Below, one piece after another: positions 8,035 to 16,841 of a stretch of DNA of 41,443 bases. The stretch covers positions 1-41,443 of the forward strand of contig JAJRUI010000026.1 of assembly GCA_024277875.1 (NCBI GenBank), in the 5' to 3' direction. The stretch is from Deferrisomatales bacterium (lineage in GTDB: Bacteria > Desulfobacterota > Deferrisomatia > Deferrisomatales > Deferrisomataceae). Within the stretch, counting starts at the first letter, position 1, and every line of letters starts with the position of its first letter. The notes beneath the pieces were generated by a model. The model did not search any database and was not told where the DNA came from. It worked only from the letters and a program-made list of their open reading frames with translations. The position numbers and the translations under genes were made by a program.

Positions 8035-8955
8035 TCAGGCGTGGGCAGCCAGGGGTACGGCCACCGGACGGGGGCGGGGCCGCAGTGCGGGACGGACCGG
8101 CTCGGCCTCCACCACCTCGTACGCGTCGGGGCGGGACAGGAGGGCCTTGACCAGGGTGTCGTGCAGGGCGTGGCCGCCCTTGTGCACGACCAGGTGCCCC
8201 TCGATCGGGGCGCCGGCCAAGAGCAGGTCCCCCACGGCGTCGAGCATCTTGTGGCGCACGAACTCGTCGGGCATCCGCAACCCCTCGGGGTTGAGCACCC
8301 GGTCGCCGTCGAGCACCACCGCGTTCTCCAGGGAACCGCCCCGAGCCTTGCCCACCGACCGCAGGTACTCCACCTCGTGGAGGAACCCGAACGTGCGGGC
8401 CGGGGCCAGTTCGCGGCGGAACGCCTCCGGGGTCACCTGGAGCACGTAGTGCTGGTCGCCGGGGAACCGGCCGTCGAAGTCGATCGAGTAGCTCAGCACG
8501 AGCCCCTGGCCCGGCCGGAGGATCACGTACCTGTCCCCGTCCCGCACCCGGATCGGCTTGCGCACCCGCAGCACCCGCCGGGGGGCGGCCTGCACCGCAA
8601 GCCCGGCCCGTCCGATCGCCGCGGCGAACGGGCGGGCGCTGCCGTCCAGGATGGGCGCCTCGGGGCCGTCCACGTCCACGAGCGCGTTGTCCACGCCCAG
8701 TCCGGCCAGGGCGGCCAGGCAGTGTTCCACCGTGGAGATCTCGACCCCGTCCCGGCCGAGCACGGTGGCCAGGCGGGTGTCCACCACGAACCGGCTGAGC
8801 GCCGGGATCTCGACCACGGGATCGAGGTCAACACGCCGGAACCGGATGCCCGTGCCCGGTCGGGCCGGCCGGAGCCGGAGCCGGATCGTACGGCCGGTGT
8901 GAAGGCCGACCCCTTCCAGCTTCACGGTCTTTCGCAGGGTGCGCTGCTTTGCCAT
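8035..8955 (-). CDS. lpxC: UDP-3-O-acyl-N-acetylglucosamine deacetylase
   Basis: The committed step of lipid A synthesis: zinc-dependent deacetylation of UDP-3-O-acyl-GlcNAc in the cytosol. 306 residues, normal family length. The zinc ligands are visible as His78 in TVEHCLAAL, and His235 and Asp239 in EFVRHKMLDAVGDL; the catalytic base region is KGGHALHDTLVKALL with His262. The gene proves that the organism makes an LPS-type outer membrane. Start ATG 8955 (MAKQRTLRK) with GGAG 8 nt upstream. A GC-rich perfect inverted repeat (8976-8992) lies in its leader, 21 bp before the start. It has its own terminator and is divergent from rimP. Confidence 0.96.
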   Translation of the reverse strand: MAKQRTLRKTVKLEGVGLHTGRTIRLRLRPARPGTGIRFRRVDLDPVVEIPALSRFVVDTRLATVLGRDGVEISTVEHCLAALAGLGVDNALVDVDGPEAPILDGSARPFAAAIGRAGLAVQAAPRRVLRVRKPIRVRDGDRYVILRPGQGLVLSYSIDFDGRFPGDQHYVLQVTPEAFRRELAPARTFGFLHEVEYLRSVGKARGGSLENAVVLDGDRVLNPEGLRMPDEFVRHKMLDAVGDLLLAGAPIEGHLVVHKGGHALHDTLVKALLSRPDAYEVVEAEPVRPALRPRPRPVAVPLAAHA

Positions 8956-9222
8956 GGGAGAATCTCCAAACGAACGGCGGGCCGGGCCCGCCCGTGGGTG
9001 CAAAACGATCGCGGCCTTCAAAGCAAGGCCCGTGCCAGGCCACCTCAAAACGGGCCGACATCCCGAGAAAAGTGCGCTGCCACGGGGTGTTTTCGGCGCT
9101 CCGGCGCAGGCGCCCGGCCCGTCCCCAGTGGCGCCTTCGCCACGCCCCGGCGGGAAGCGGTGGAAAAACCGCCACGACCGGCCCGACCCCGGACGACCGG
9201 CGGATCCCGTCCCCTTTTCCCC

Positions 9223-9252
9223 TTTACATCCCGGGCCCTTGGCTGGTATAGT
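9223..9252 (+). promoter_or_regulatory. Sigma-70-type promoter of the rimP-nusA-infB operon
   Basis: TTTACA (9223-9228), 18-bp spacer, TATAGT (9247-9252). One of the best promoter matches in the window, 60 bp before the rimP start and correctly oriented for the whole translation-factor operon. Confidence 0.72.
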
Positions 9253-9277
9253 CCGCCCTTCGCCGGATCCTCAGCGA

Positions 9278-9301
9278 AGTGGGCACCAAGCCCACTTTTT
9301 T
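9278..9301 (+). terminator. Terminator-like attenuator in the rimP leader
   Basis: AGTGGGC, loop ACCAA, GCCCACT, then a run of T (9296-9301). The perfect 7-bp stem and U tract lie downstream of the rimP promoter and 10 bp before the rimP ATG. As no gene lies upstream on this strand, it cannot be the terminator of a previous gene and is best read as an attenuator. NusA-dependent autoregulation through a leader terminator is known for nusA operons in Bacillus subtilis; that mechanism here is inference. Confidence 0.7.
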
Positions 9302-9311
9302 CGTTTTACCG

Positions 9312-9788
9312 ATGGCGACTTCTTCCACGATCGAAACCATCGAAACCCTCGTCCGGCCGATCGTCGAAGATCGGGGGTACGAGTTGGTGGACCTGCAGCT
9401 CCGGACCGACCGGGGCCGGTTGGTCCTGCGCCTGCTGGTGGACCGGCCCGGGGGCATCACCCTGGACGAGTGCGCGTCGGTGAGCCGGGAGGTGGCCCCC
9501 CACCTGGAGGTGGCCGACCCGATCCGGGGCGCGTACGTGCTGGAGGTGTCGTCTCCGGGGATCCGGAGGCCCCTGAAGCGGCCCGGGGATTTCGAGCGGT
9601 TCCAGGGCGAGCGGGTGCGGGTGCGCACCCGGGATCCGGTGGACGGCCGGCGCACCTTCCGCGGGATCTGCCGCGGCCTGGACGAGGCCGGCCGGGTGGT
9701 GGTGGAAGACGCCCGGACCGGGACGCGCACGAGCCTGGATCCGGACGGGATCCAGGAGGCGAACCTGGACCCGGAAATCCGTTTTTAA
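9312..9788 (+). CDS. rimP: Ribosome maturation factor RimP
   Basis: A 30S-subunit assembly factor, 158 residues. The N-terminal domain begins TIETIETLVRPIVEDRGYELVDLQ and contains VLRLLVDRPGGITLDEC; the central YVLEVSSPGIRRPLKRPGDFERFQG is the family hallmark. The C-terminal Sm-like domain (G..R/V..V) follows. The ATG at 9312 gives the normal N-terminus, but it lacks a Shine-Dalgarno sequence and follows the U tract of the leader hairpin by only 10 nt. First gene of the operon rimP-nusA-infB-DUF503-rbfA-nrnA-truB. Confidence 0.95.
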   Translation: MATSSTIETIETLVRPIVEDRGYELVDLQLRTDRGRLVLRLLVDRPGGITLDECASVSREVAPHLEVADPIRGAYVLEVSSPGIRRPLKRPGDFERFQGERVRVRTRDPVDGRRTFRGICRGLDEAGRVVVEDARTGTRTSLDPDGIQEANLDPEIRF

Positions 9789-9860
9789 CCAGACTGCCCT
9801 GTGGCAGCCCGCACAGCTCGGAACACCCCCGGGGGGAGACGCCGGGCAACGGTGAACGCG

Positions 9861-11261
9861 ATGAAAGACCTCAACCGTGTGATCGAACAGGTGGTTCGCG
9901 AAAAGGGCATCGACCGGGAGATCCTGGTGGACGCCCTGGAACAGGCCATGGCCACCGCGGCCCGAAAGAAGCTGGACAACCGCAACCTGGAGGCCCAGTT
10001 CGACGACGAGACCGGCCAGATCCAGATCTTCGAGTACATGACCGTGGTGGAGGAGGTCGAGGACTCCTACACCCAGATCACCCTGGACGAGGCCCGGGAG
10101 AAGTACGACCCGGACTGCGAGATCGGCGACGAGTTGGGCATGCCGATCGAACTGGGCGAGATGAGCCGGATCACGGCCCAGGTGGCCAAACAGGTGATCA
10201 TCCAGAAGGTCCGGGAGGCTGAACGGGACATCATCTACAGCGAGTTCATCGACCGCAGGGGCGAGATCATCAACGGGATCGTCCAGCGCATGGAGCGGGG
10301 CGACCTGGTGGTCAACCTGGGCCGCACCGACGCGGTGCTGCCCCTGAACGAACAGATCCGTAGTGAGAACTACCGCCAGGGCGACCGGATCCGGGCCCTG
10401 CTCCTCAAGGTCCAGAAGGAGACCCGCGGCCCCCAGTTGATCCTGTCCCGGACCCACCCCGACCTGGTGCGCAAACTGTTCGAGATCGAGGTTCCCGAGA
10501 TCCGGGAGAACGTGATCGAGATCCGGGCGTGCGCCCGGGAGCCCGGGGAGCGGGCCAAGATCGCCGTGGTCTCCCACGACCCCGACGTGGACCCGGTGGG
10601 CGCGTGCGTGGGCATGCGGGGCAGCCGGGTGCGTAGCGTGGTCCAGGAACTCAAGGGCGAGCGCATCGACATCGTGGTGTGGAACGACGATCCGGCCATC
10701 TACGCGGCCAACGCCCTGTCCCCGGCCCAGATCAACCGGGTGCTGATGGACGAGGAGCGCCACACCATGACCGTGATCGTGCCCGAGGAGCAACTCAGCC
10801 TCGCCATCGGCCGCCGGGGGCAGAACGTGAAGCTGGCCGCTCGGCTGATGGGCTGGAAGCTAGACATCATCAGCGAGGAGGAGAGCCGCCGCCGCGAGGA
10901 GGAGCGCTCCAAGCTCCTGCGCCTGCCCGGCATGGACCCCCTCAAGGTGGCCCGCCTGGCCACCGCCGACATCCACTCCCTGGAGACCCTGGCCAACGCG
11001 GACGCGGCAGCGCTCGTCGAAGCCCTGGAGCTCCCCGAGGAAGAGGCGGCCGCTCTCAAGACCGCGGCCCGAGACGCGTTCGAGGCCGACGTGATCGCGG
11101 CCACGGGCGGAGAGGCCGAACCCGAGGCGGCCGAGGAACCGACCACCGAACCGGAAACGCCGGCCGGCGAAGATGAAGCGGCCGAGACGTCCGGGGGCGC
11201 TCCGGCCCCCGCGTCCGACCCGGCCCCCCCGACCGACCCGGAGGAGGAACCCGCGAGCTGA
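9861..11261 (+). CDS. nusA: Transcription termination/antitermination factor NusA
   Basis: Binds RNA polymerase and nascent RNA and controls pausing, intrinsic termination and antitermination. 466 residues from the ATG at 9861 ([11 protein letters not shown]); an in-frame GTG at 9852 is an alternative. Order: N-terminal polymerase-binding domain (1-125), S1 (about 130-200, [18 protein letters not shown]), KH1 and KH2 (about 200-345, including [19 protein letters not shown] and [18 protein letters not shown]), one helix-hairpin-helix repeat (about 350-410, [16 protein letters not shown]), then an acidic Ala/Pro/Glu-rich tail of about 50 residues. The tail is longer than usual. The ylxR-type gene often placed between nusA and infB is absent. 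Confidence 0.96.
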   Translation: MKDLNRVIEQVVREKGIDREILVDALEQAMATAARKKLDNRNLEAQFDDETGQIQIFEYMTVVEEVEDSYTQITLDEAREKYDPDCEIGDELGMPIELGEMSRITAQVAKQVIIQKVREAERDIIYSEFIDRRGEIINGIVQRMERGDLVVNLGRTDAVLPLNEQIRSENYRQGDRIRALLLKVQKETRGPQLILSRTHPDLVRKLFEIEVPEIRENVIEIRACAREPGERAKIAVVSHDPDVDPVGACVGMRGSRVRSVVQELKGERIDIVVWNDDPAIYAANALSPAQINRVLMDEERHTMTVIVPEEQLSLAIGRRGQNVKLAARLMGWKLDIISEEESRRREEERSKLLRLPGMDPLKVARLATADIHSLETLANADAAALVEALELPEEEAAALKTAARDAFEADVIAATGGEAEPEAAEEPTTEPETPAGEDEAAETSGGAPAPASDPAPPTDPEEEPAS

Positions 11262-11308
11262 CCGCACGCGGTCCGCTTGCCAGAAGCCTCCCGACCAGGA
11301 AGAAGCCC

Positions 11309-13792
11309 ATGGCGAAGATCCGAGTATTTGAGGCGGCCAAGCAGCACGGCCACGACGTCCAGGACCTGCTGGCGGCGCTCACGGAACTGGGGGTCAAGGT
11401 CCGCAGCCACCTGAGCCCCGTGGACGAAGGGGACCTGAACCGGGCCCTCGAGAAACTCGGCGCGGGCAAGGCCGGGGATGGGGCCGGGGACGCCGCACCG
11501 GCCGCGCCCAAACGGGTGGTCCGGCGCCGGCGCAAGAAGGCGGCCGAGGACGAAGGAGAAAGGGCCGTGGAGACCGCGGCGCACGCCGGGCCGAAGCCGG
11601 AAGAGGCGGGGCCGGGCGCGCCGCCTGCCGAGCCGTCTGCCGGCGAGGTGCCGCCCGAAGCAGAGGTCGGGCAGGAGACCGCCGGAGAGCCGGAGGCCGA
11701 GGTCGCCGAGGTCGCAGGGGAAGTCCCCCCGGCCGAGGAGCCCCCTGCGCCGGCCACCGAGCCAGCCCAGGAGGCGGAGCCGGCTGCCGGGGACACGGCC
11801 GAGACCGAAGACGGCAAGGAGGCGTTCAAGCTCAAGGTGGTCCGGTTCATCCACCACCTTCCCGAGGAACCCCCCGCGCCGACCCCCGGCTACCACATGA
11901 GCAAGGAGGAGCGCGAGGCGCGCCGCCAGGCCAAGCGCGGCAAGAAGAAGCGGGGCCGCCGGGAGGACGCCCGGGAGGCCCGCAGGCGGGCAAAGCCCGG
12001 CGGCGGCCAGAAGACCCAGATCACCGTGCCCAAGGCCAGCAAGCGCAAGATCCGGGTGAGCGAGGTGGTCTCGGTGTCGGACCTGTCCCAGCGCATGGGG
12101 GTCAAGGCCACCGAACTGATCAAGCAACTCATGGCCCTCGGGGTCCTCGCCACGATCAACCAGACGATCGACGCGGACACCGCGGCCCTGGTGGCGGCCG
12201 AGTTCGGGTACGAGGTGGAGAACATCGCCGTGGGCGAGGAGGAGATCCTGGCCCGGGAGGAGGACAAGCCCGAGGACCTGGTGGACCGCCCCCCGGTGGT
12301 CACCGTGATGGGTCACGTGGACCACGGCAAGACGTCCCTGCTCGACGCGATCCGCCAGACCCGGGTGGCCGAGGGCGAGGCCGGCGGCATCACCCAGCAC
12401 ATCGGCGCCTACGAGGTCGAGACCTCCCGGGGCAAGCTGGTGTTCCTGGACACCCCGGGCCACGAGGCGTTCACGGCCCTGCGCGCCCGGGGCGCCCAGC
12501 TCACCGACATCACCGTCCTGGTGGTGGCCGCCGACGACGGCATCATGCCCCAGACCGCGGAGGCGATCGACCACTCCAAGGCGGCCGGGGTGCCGATCAT
12601 CGTGGCGATCAACAAGATGGACCGGCCCGACGCCGACCCGGACCAGGTCAAGCGGGGCCTCACCGAGCACGAACTGGTGCCCGAGGACTGGGGCGGGGAC
12701 GTGATCTGCGTGCCCGTGTCGGCCAAGAAGCGCACCGGCATCGAGGAACTCCTCGAACTGATCGCGCTCCAGGCCGAGATGATGGAACTCAAGGCCAACC
12801 CGTCCAAGCTGGCCCGGGGCACGGTGATCGAGGCCCGGGTGGACCGGGGCCGGGGGCCGGTGGCCACCATGCTCGTCCAGGAGGGAACCCTCAAGGTGGG
12901 CGACGTGGTCCTGGCCGGCCCCCACTACGGCCGCGTCCGGGCGTTGATCAACGATCAGGGCCGGCGGATCAAGCAGGCCGGGCCCAGCACGCCCGTGGAG
13001 GTCCTCGGCCTCGGCGGGGTCCCCACTGCCGGCGAACCGTTCACCGTGGTGGAGAACGAGCGGGTGGCCAAGCAGGTGGCGTCCCAGCGCCACGACAAAA
13101 TGCGCTCCGAGGAGATGGGCAAGGCCCAGCGGGTCAGCCTGGCGGACCTGCACGAGCGGATCGCCGAGGGCGAGATCCAGGACCTGCCGATCATCATCAA
13201 GACCGACGTGCACGGCTCCGGGGAGGCCCTCACCCAGGCGCTGGAGAAGCTCAGCAACGACGAGGTGCGGGTCAAGGTGATCCACTGCTCGGTCGGCGGC
13301 ATCACCGAGAACGACGTGAACCTGGCTGGCGCCTCCCAGGCGATCATCATCGGGTTCAATGTGCGGCCAGAGTCCAAGGCGGCCTCCCTCGCGTCGCAGC
13401 TGGGCGTGGACCTGCGGCTGTACAGCGTGATCTACGACGCCATCGACGACGTGAAAAAGGCGCTGGAGGGGCTCCTGGCCCCCACCGAGGAGGAGCGGGT
13501 GCTGGGGCGCGCCGAGGTCCGCCAGACGTTCCGGGTGCCCAAGGTGGGCACGGTGGCCGGGTGCGTGGTCACCGAGGGCGTGGTGCAACGGTCGGCCCGG
13601 GTACGGCTGCTCCGGGACAGCGTGGTCGTATACGACGGCGAGTTGGCCAGCCTCAAGCGATTCAAGGACGACGCCAAGGAAGTCCGGGAGGGCTTCGAGT
13701 GCGGCCTGTCCATCGCCAACTACAACGACGTGAAGGAAGGGGACGTCCTCGAGTTCTACACCGTCGAGGAGGTCGCCCGGACCCTGGACTGA
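11309..13792 (+). CDS. infB: Translation initiation factor IF-2
   Basis: GTPase that places initiator tRNA on the 30S subunit and promotes subunit joining. 827 residues. IF2_N at 1-50 ([20 protein letters not shown]), a long Ala/Pro/Glu-rich linker (about 55-190) with basic [10 protein letters not shown] patches, and a second IF2_N-like module (about 245-305). The G domain has G1 GHVDHGKTS (about 335), G2 [11 protein letters not shown]3 DTPGHEAF, G4 NKMD and G5 SAKK, followed by domains II, III and IV ending [25 protein letters not shown] precedes the ATG. It sits 47 bp after nusA in the same operon. Confidence 0.97.
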   Translation: MAKIRVFEAAKQHGHDVQDLLAALTELGVKVRSHLSPVDEGDLNRALEKLGAGKAGDGAGDAAPAAPKRVVRRRRKKAAEDEGERAVETAAHAGPKPEEAGPGAPPAEPSAGEVPPEAEVGQETAGEPEAEVAEVAGEVPPAEEPPAPATEPAQEAEPAAGDTAETEDGKEAFKLKVVRFIHHLPEEPPAPTPGYHMSKEEREARRQAKRGKKKRGRREDAREARRRAKPGGGQKTQITVPKASKRKIRVSEVVSVSDLSQRMGVKATELIKQLMALGVLATINQTIDADTAALVAAEFGYEVENIAVGEEEILAREEDKPEDLVDRPPVVTVMGHVDHGKTSLLDAIRQTRVAEGEAGGITQHIGAYEVETSRGKLVFLDTPGHEAFTALRARGAQLTDITVLVVAADDGIMPQTAEAIDHSKAAGVPIIVAINKMDRPDADPDQVKRGLTEHELVPEDWGGDVICVPVSAKKRTGIEELLELIALQAEMMELKANPSKLARGTVIEARVDRGRGPVATMLVQEGTLKVGDVVLAGPHYGRVRALINDQGRRIKQAGPSTPVEVLGLGGVPTAGEPFTVVENERVAKQVASQRHDKMRSEEMGKAQRVSLADLHERIAEGEIQDLPIIIKTDVHGSGEALTQALEKLSNDEVRVKVIHCSVGGITENDVNLAGASQAIIIGFNVRPESKAASLASQLGVDLRLYSVIYDAIDDVKKALEGLLAPTEEERVLGRAEVRQTFRVPKVGTVAGCVVTEGVVQRSARVRLLRDSVVVYDGELASLKRFKDDAKEVREGFECGLSIANYNDVKEGDVLEFYTVEEVARTLD

Positions 13793-13808
13793 GGCTGGGA
13801 GCGCAACC

Positions 13809-14096
13809 GTGGTCGTGGGCGTGGCCTCGCTCGAGCTGTACCTGCCCGGGTGCCACAGCCTCAAGGAGAAGCGCAGCGTGGTGCGCCGGGTGCTCGACCG
13901 GGTCCGGAACCGGTTTCCGGTGAGCGCGGCCGAGGTCGACCACCAGGACCTGCACCAGCGCGCCGGCCTCGGGTTCGCCGTGGTGTCGGCCGACGCCCGG
14001 GTGGCCGAGTCCGTGCTCCACAAGGTGGAAGCGTTCGTGGTGGGGCTCCACCTGGCCGAGGTGATCGCGTCGGACCGGGAGGTGATCCACCTGTGA
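13809..14096 (+). CDS. DUF503 (YlxP-like) protein
   Basis: A 95-residue protein of the DUF503 family: VVGVASLELYLPGCHSLKEKRSVVRRVLDRVRNRF at the start, then SAAEVDHQDLHQRAGLGFAVVS. The family is encoded between infB and rbfA in many bacteria and is thought to act in ribosome maturation; its biochemical role is not settled. Start GTG at 13809 with GGGAG upstream. Its stop overlaps the rbfA GTG start (GTGA). Confidence 0.88.
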   Translation: MVVGVASLELYLPGCHSLKEKRSVVRRVLDRVRNRFPVSAAEVDHQDLHQRAGLGFAVVSADARVAESVLHKVEAFVVGLHLAEVIASDREVIHL

Positions 14097-14497
14097 GCGG
14101 CCCCGGCGGCCGCGGCGAGGAAACGGTACCCGTGGAAGGACGAAGACCCCAGCGCGTCGCCGACCTGGTGCGCCACGAAGTGGCCGGGATCCTCCAGCGG
14201 GAGGTCAAGGACCCCCGGGTGGGGTTCGTCACCGTCACCGACGTGGAGATGTCGCCGGACCTGCGGGTGGCCCGGGTGTTCTACAGCGTGCTCGGCGAGA
14301 CCGACCAGCGCCGGGAGACCGACCGCGGACTCGCCAGTGCCAGCGCGTACATCCGGCGCGAGGTGGGCCGCCGGCTCCACCTGAAGGTCGTGCCCGAGTT
14401 GCGGTTCGTGTACGACAACTCCCTCGAACGCGGCCTGCGGATCGAGGCGGTGATCGAGAGCATGGGAAGAGATGAGCCGGAAACTCCGGATCGCTGA
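14093..14497 (+). CDS. rbfA: Ribosome-binding factor A
   Basis: A KH-like 30S maturation factor that acts on the 16S rRNA 5' region and in cold adaptation. The core RRPQRVADLVRHEVAGIL, then QREVKDPRVGFVTVTDVEMS and the C-terminal ELRFVYDNSLERGLRIEAVI, is diagnostic. Two GTG starts compete. The one at 14093 overlaps the DUF503 stop and is preceded by GGAGGTGATCC at ideal spacing (134 residues). The one at 14132 begins four residues before RPQRVA, as in the family (121 residues), with a weaker GAGGAA. I list the former. Overlaps nrnA by 26 bp. Confidence 0.92.
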   Translation: MSGPGGRGEETVPVEGRRPQRVADLVRHEVAGILQREVKDPRVGFVTVTDVEMSPDLRVARVFYSVLGETDQRRETDRGLASASAYIRREVGRRLHLKVVPELRFVYDNSLERGLRIEAVIESMGRDEPETPDR

Positions 14498-15473
14498 CGT
14501 GCGAAAGGCCCTGGACGCGGGCCGGCGGTTTCTCGTGGTCTCCCACCAGAGCCCGGACGGGGACGCGATCGGCTCTTCCCTGGCGCTGGCCTCGGTGCTG
14601 ACCGCCCTGGGCAAGGGGTGCGATATCGTCAACGTCGACGGGGTGCCGATGAACCTCACCTGGCTGCCCCTGGCAGAGCGGGTGCACCTGGTGCCCGACG
14701 ACCCTGGCGCGTACGACACAGTGGTCGTCCTGGACTGCGGCGGGCCCGAGCGCACCGGCCTCGACCTGCCCCTGGACCAGCCCGGTCGGGTGGTGGTCAA
14801 CATCGACCACCACCCGGGCAACCCCGAGTTCGGCACGGTGAACCTGGTGGACCCGGCCGCGTGCGCCACGGCCGAACTGGTGTACGAGGTGCTCCGGGCG
14901 ATGCCGGCCCCCCTGGGCTACAGCGCGGCCACCGGCATCTACACCGCGATCCTGACCGACACCGGCAGTTTCCGATTCTCCAACACCAGCGCCCGGGCGT
15001 TGGAGATCGCGTCGCGCATGGTGTCCAAGGGGGTGGACCCGGCGTGGGTGTCCCACATGGTGTACGACCAGCAGCCGGTGGGCCGGCTCCACCTGCTCAG
15101 CCGGGTGCTGGAGACCCTGACCCTGTCCCCCCGGGACAAGGCCGCGTGCGTCACCGTCACCCGGGAGATGCTCCGGGCCACCCACACCGGGGTCGAGGAC
15201 GTGGACGGGTTCGTCAACTACCCCCGGTCGATCTGCGGTGTCGAGGTGGGACTCCTGCTGCGCGAGGAGGCCGACGGCCGGTACCGGGTGGCCCTCCGGT
15301 CCAAGGGCCGGGTGGATGTCAGCGAGATCGCCCGGGAACTGGGCGGCGGCGGCCATCGGAACGCGGCCGGCGCCACCGTGGACGGGACCCCGGCCCAGAT
15401 CCGGCGGCGCCTGTTCGACCGGGTGGAGACCGCCCTGGACGAGCAGCGGCTTCGCAAGCGGCTCGCGGGCTGA
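14472..15473 (+). CDS. nrnA: Bifunctional nanoRNase / pAp phosphatase, DHH family
   Basis: Degrades RNA oligonucleotides of 2-5 nt and dephosphorylates 3'-phosphoadenosine 5'-phosphate. 333 residues, normal length. The DHH domain motifs bind Mn: VVSHQSPDGDAIGSSLAL, VVLDCGG, NIDHHPGN and the ILTDTGSFRFSNT segment. The DHHA1 domain ends with the substrate loop ELGGGGHRNAAGATV. Start ATG with GGGAAGAG upstream; overlaps rbfA by 26 bp, so coupled. The infB-rbfA-nrnA-truB order is common in many bacteria. Confidence 0.94.
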   Translation: MSRKLRIADVRKALDAGRRFLVVSHQSPDGDAIGSSLALASVLTALGKGCDIVNVDGVPMNLTWLPLAERVHLVPDDPGAYDTVVVLDCGGPERTGLDLPLDQPGRVVVNIDHHPGNPEFGTVNLVDPAACATAELVYEVLRAMPAPLGYSAATGIYTAILTDTGSFRFSNTSARALEIASRMVSKGVDPAWVSHMVYDQQPVGRLHLLSRVLETLTLSPRDKAACVTVTREMLRATHTGVEDVDGFVNYPRSICGVEVGLLLREEADGRYRVALRSKGRVDVSEIARELGGGGHRNAAGATVDGTPAQIRRRLFDRVETALDEQRLRKRLAG

Positions 15474-15477
15474 GCCG

Positions 15478-16359
15478 GTGGGCCGCCCGGGCTGGGGCCT
15501 GCTGGTCCTGGACAAGCCCGTGGGACTGTCGTCCCACGCGGCGGCGCGGCGGGCCCAGCGGGCCCTGGACGCGAACCGTGCCGGCCACGCCGGCACCCTG
15601 GACCCGGCGGCCTCGGGCGTGTTGCTGGTGGGGCTCGGAAAGGCCACCCGGCTCCTGGAGTACCTGGCCGGCCACGACAAGGCGTACAGGGCACGGGTCC
15701 GTCTGGGCCGGGTAACGGACACCCTGGACCGGGAAGGCCGGCTGCTGGAGGAGCGGCCCGTGCCGCCCCTGGCCGACGACGCGATCGAGGCGGCCCTGGC
15801 CGGACTCCGGGGGTCCCAGCTCCAGGTGCCCCCGGTGTTCTCGGCGGTCAAACAGGGGGGCGAACGGCTGTACCGCCGGGCCCGGCGGGGCGAGGACGTC
15901 CGGCCCGAACCCCGGCCCGTGACGGTCCACCGGCTGGCACTGGTGGAACGGGACGGTCCCGACCTAGTGCTGGACGTCGTGTGCTCGAAGGGCACCTACG
16001 TCCGGTCCCTGGCCCGGGACCTGGGCGAGGCGCTGGGCACCGGCGCGACCCTCTGGGGGCTGGTCCGGACCCGCTCCGGGCCGTTCCGGCTGGAGGAGGC
16101 CGCGCCCCTGGCCGAGGTCGAGGCCCGCGGGCCTGACGCGTGGGACCGGGTGCTCCCGGCGTCCCGGATGGTGGACGACCTGCCCCGGGTGTCGGTGGAC
16201 GACCGGGAGCGGGCGCTCCTGGCCGACGGCCGGCCGGTGGCGCAAGACGCCCCCCCCGGGGGAGGACCCGCGGCCGTGTTCGGCCCGGACGGCGATCTCG
16301 TGGCCGTGGCCCGGGCGGACGGACCGCTGCTGAGGCCGGCCAAGGTGTTCGCGCGCTAA
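15478..16359 (+). CDS. truB: tRNA pseudouridine-55 synthase
   Basis: Makes pseudouridine 55 in the T loop of tRNAs. 293 residues. The N-terminus GWGLLVLDKPVGLSSHAA, catalytic Asp in AGHAGTLDPAASGVLLV, the KAYRARVRLG strand, VPPVFSAVKQGGERLYRRAR and VVCSKGTYVRSLARDLG are all conserved. A shortened PUA-like C-terminal domain follows (about 225-293). The start is the GTG at 15478, 4 bp after the nrnA stop, without an obvious Shine-Dalgarno site. Last gene of the rimP operon. Confidence 0.95.
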   Translation: MGRPGWGLLVLDKPVGLSSHAAARRAQRALDANRAGHAGTLDPAASGVLLVGLGKATRLLEYLAGHDKAYRARVRLGRVTDTLDREGRLLEERPVPPLADDAIEAALAGLRGSQLQVPPVFSAVKQGGERLYRRARRGEDVRPEPRPVTVHRLALVERDGPDLVLDVVCSKGTYVRSLARDLGEALGTGATLWGLVRTRSGPFRLEEAAPLAEVEARGPDAWDRVLPASRMVDDLPRVSVDDRERALLADGRPVAQDAPPGGGPAAVFGPDGDLVAVARADGPLLRPAKVFAR

Positions 16360-16399
16360 CGCAACCGCGCCCGGAGGGTCGGCCCACCGGGGCGCGTGC

Positions 16400-16429
16400 T
16401 TTACCCCTTTTGGAAACCTGTGCTAGAAA
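16400..16429 (+). promoter_or_regulatory. Promoter for rpsO-pnp
   Basis: TTTACC (16400-16405), 18-bp spacer ending in TGC, TAGAAA (16424-16429). It lies in the 169-bp truB-rpsO gap, about 100 bp before rpsO, so rpsO has a long leader, as expected for a gene with S15-type autogenous control; that control is inference. Confidence 0.5.
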
Positions 16430-16528
16430 TGGCAGTCTTGTCAGGGGCCTGCCGGCGCGGCCGGCCCCGGAATACCGTCAGAGCAACCGATCGCGCTGCA
16501 AAAACGGACAGACCAGGAGGATATACCG

Positions 16529-16798
16529 ATGGTGATGACCCCCGAGAAGAAGCAGGAAGTGATCGAGCAGTTCAAGCTGCACGACGGGGACACGGGCTCC
16601 CCGGAGGTCCAGGTGGCCCTGCTCAGCGAGCGGATCAGCTACCTGACCGACCACTTCAAGGTTCACAAGAAGGACCACGCCTCCCGGCGGGGGCTGCTGA
16701 AGCTGGTGGGCCAGCGACGGCGCCTGCTCGACTATCTGAAGAAGAAGGACGTGGAACGGTACCGCGCCCTGATCCAGCGTCTGGGCATCCGCAAGTAG
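16529..16798 (+). CDS. rpsO: 30S ribosomal protein S15
   Basis: A primary 16S rRNA-binding protein of the 30S platform. 89 residues, standard length: [20 protein letters not shown] then [43 protein letters not shown], ending [13 protein letters not shown]. Start at ATG 16529, with AGGAGG 8 nt upstream; a second in-frame ATG lies 6 nt on. Followed by pnp after 43 bp, the usual pairing. Confidence 0.98.
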   Translation: MVMTPEKKQEVIEQFKLHDGDTGSPEVQVALLSERISYLTDHFKVHKKDHASRRGLLKLVGQRRRLLDYLKKKDVERYRALIQRLGIRK

Positions 16799-16841
16799 GC
16801 CGGTCGCGCCCCACCCCGACCCCGAGAAGGGAGAGTACGAT

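Larger units (their letters stand above)
8956..9311. other. Divergent intergenic region between lpxC and rimP
   Basis: 356 bp without a convincing gene. It holds the lpxC leader with an 8-bp perfect inverted repeat (8976-8992), a 6-bp stem (GGCCTT/AAGGCC, 9013-9030), another 6-bp stem with a 4-nt loop (9128-9143), the rimP promoter (9223-9252) and the rimP leader hairpin (9278-9301). I could not place an lpxC promoter with confidence. No tRNA cloverleaf is seen, unlike the tRNA that precedes rimP in enteric bacteria. Confidence 0.6.

Noticed and set aside
9128-9143. GTGGCG/CGCCAC hairpin in the lpxC-rimP gap as REP-like element
   Set aside because: No second copy noticed in the window, and short GC stems are expected by chance at this composition.
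9801-9860. Longer NusA start upstream of 9861
   Set aside because: The extra residues (AARTARNTPGG...) are unlike NusA N-termini and lack a ribosome-binding site; only GTG 9852 remains a fair alternative.
10700-14869. Minus-strand open frame of about 1,390 codons opposite infB-rbfA
   Set aside because: Antisense of well-conserved genes, low-complexity translation, no start signals; produced by GC-rich codon usage.
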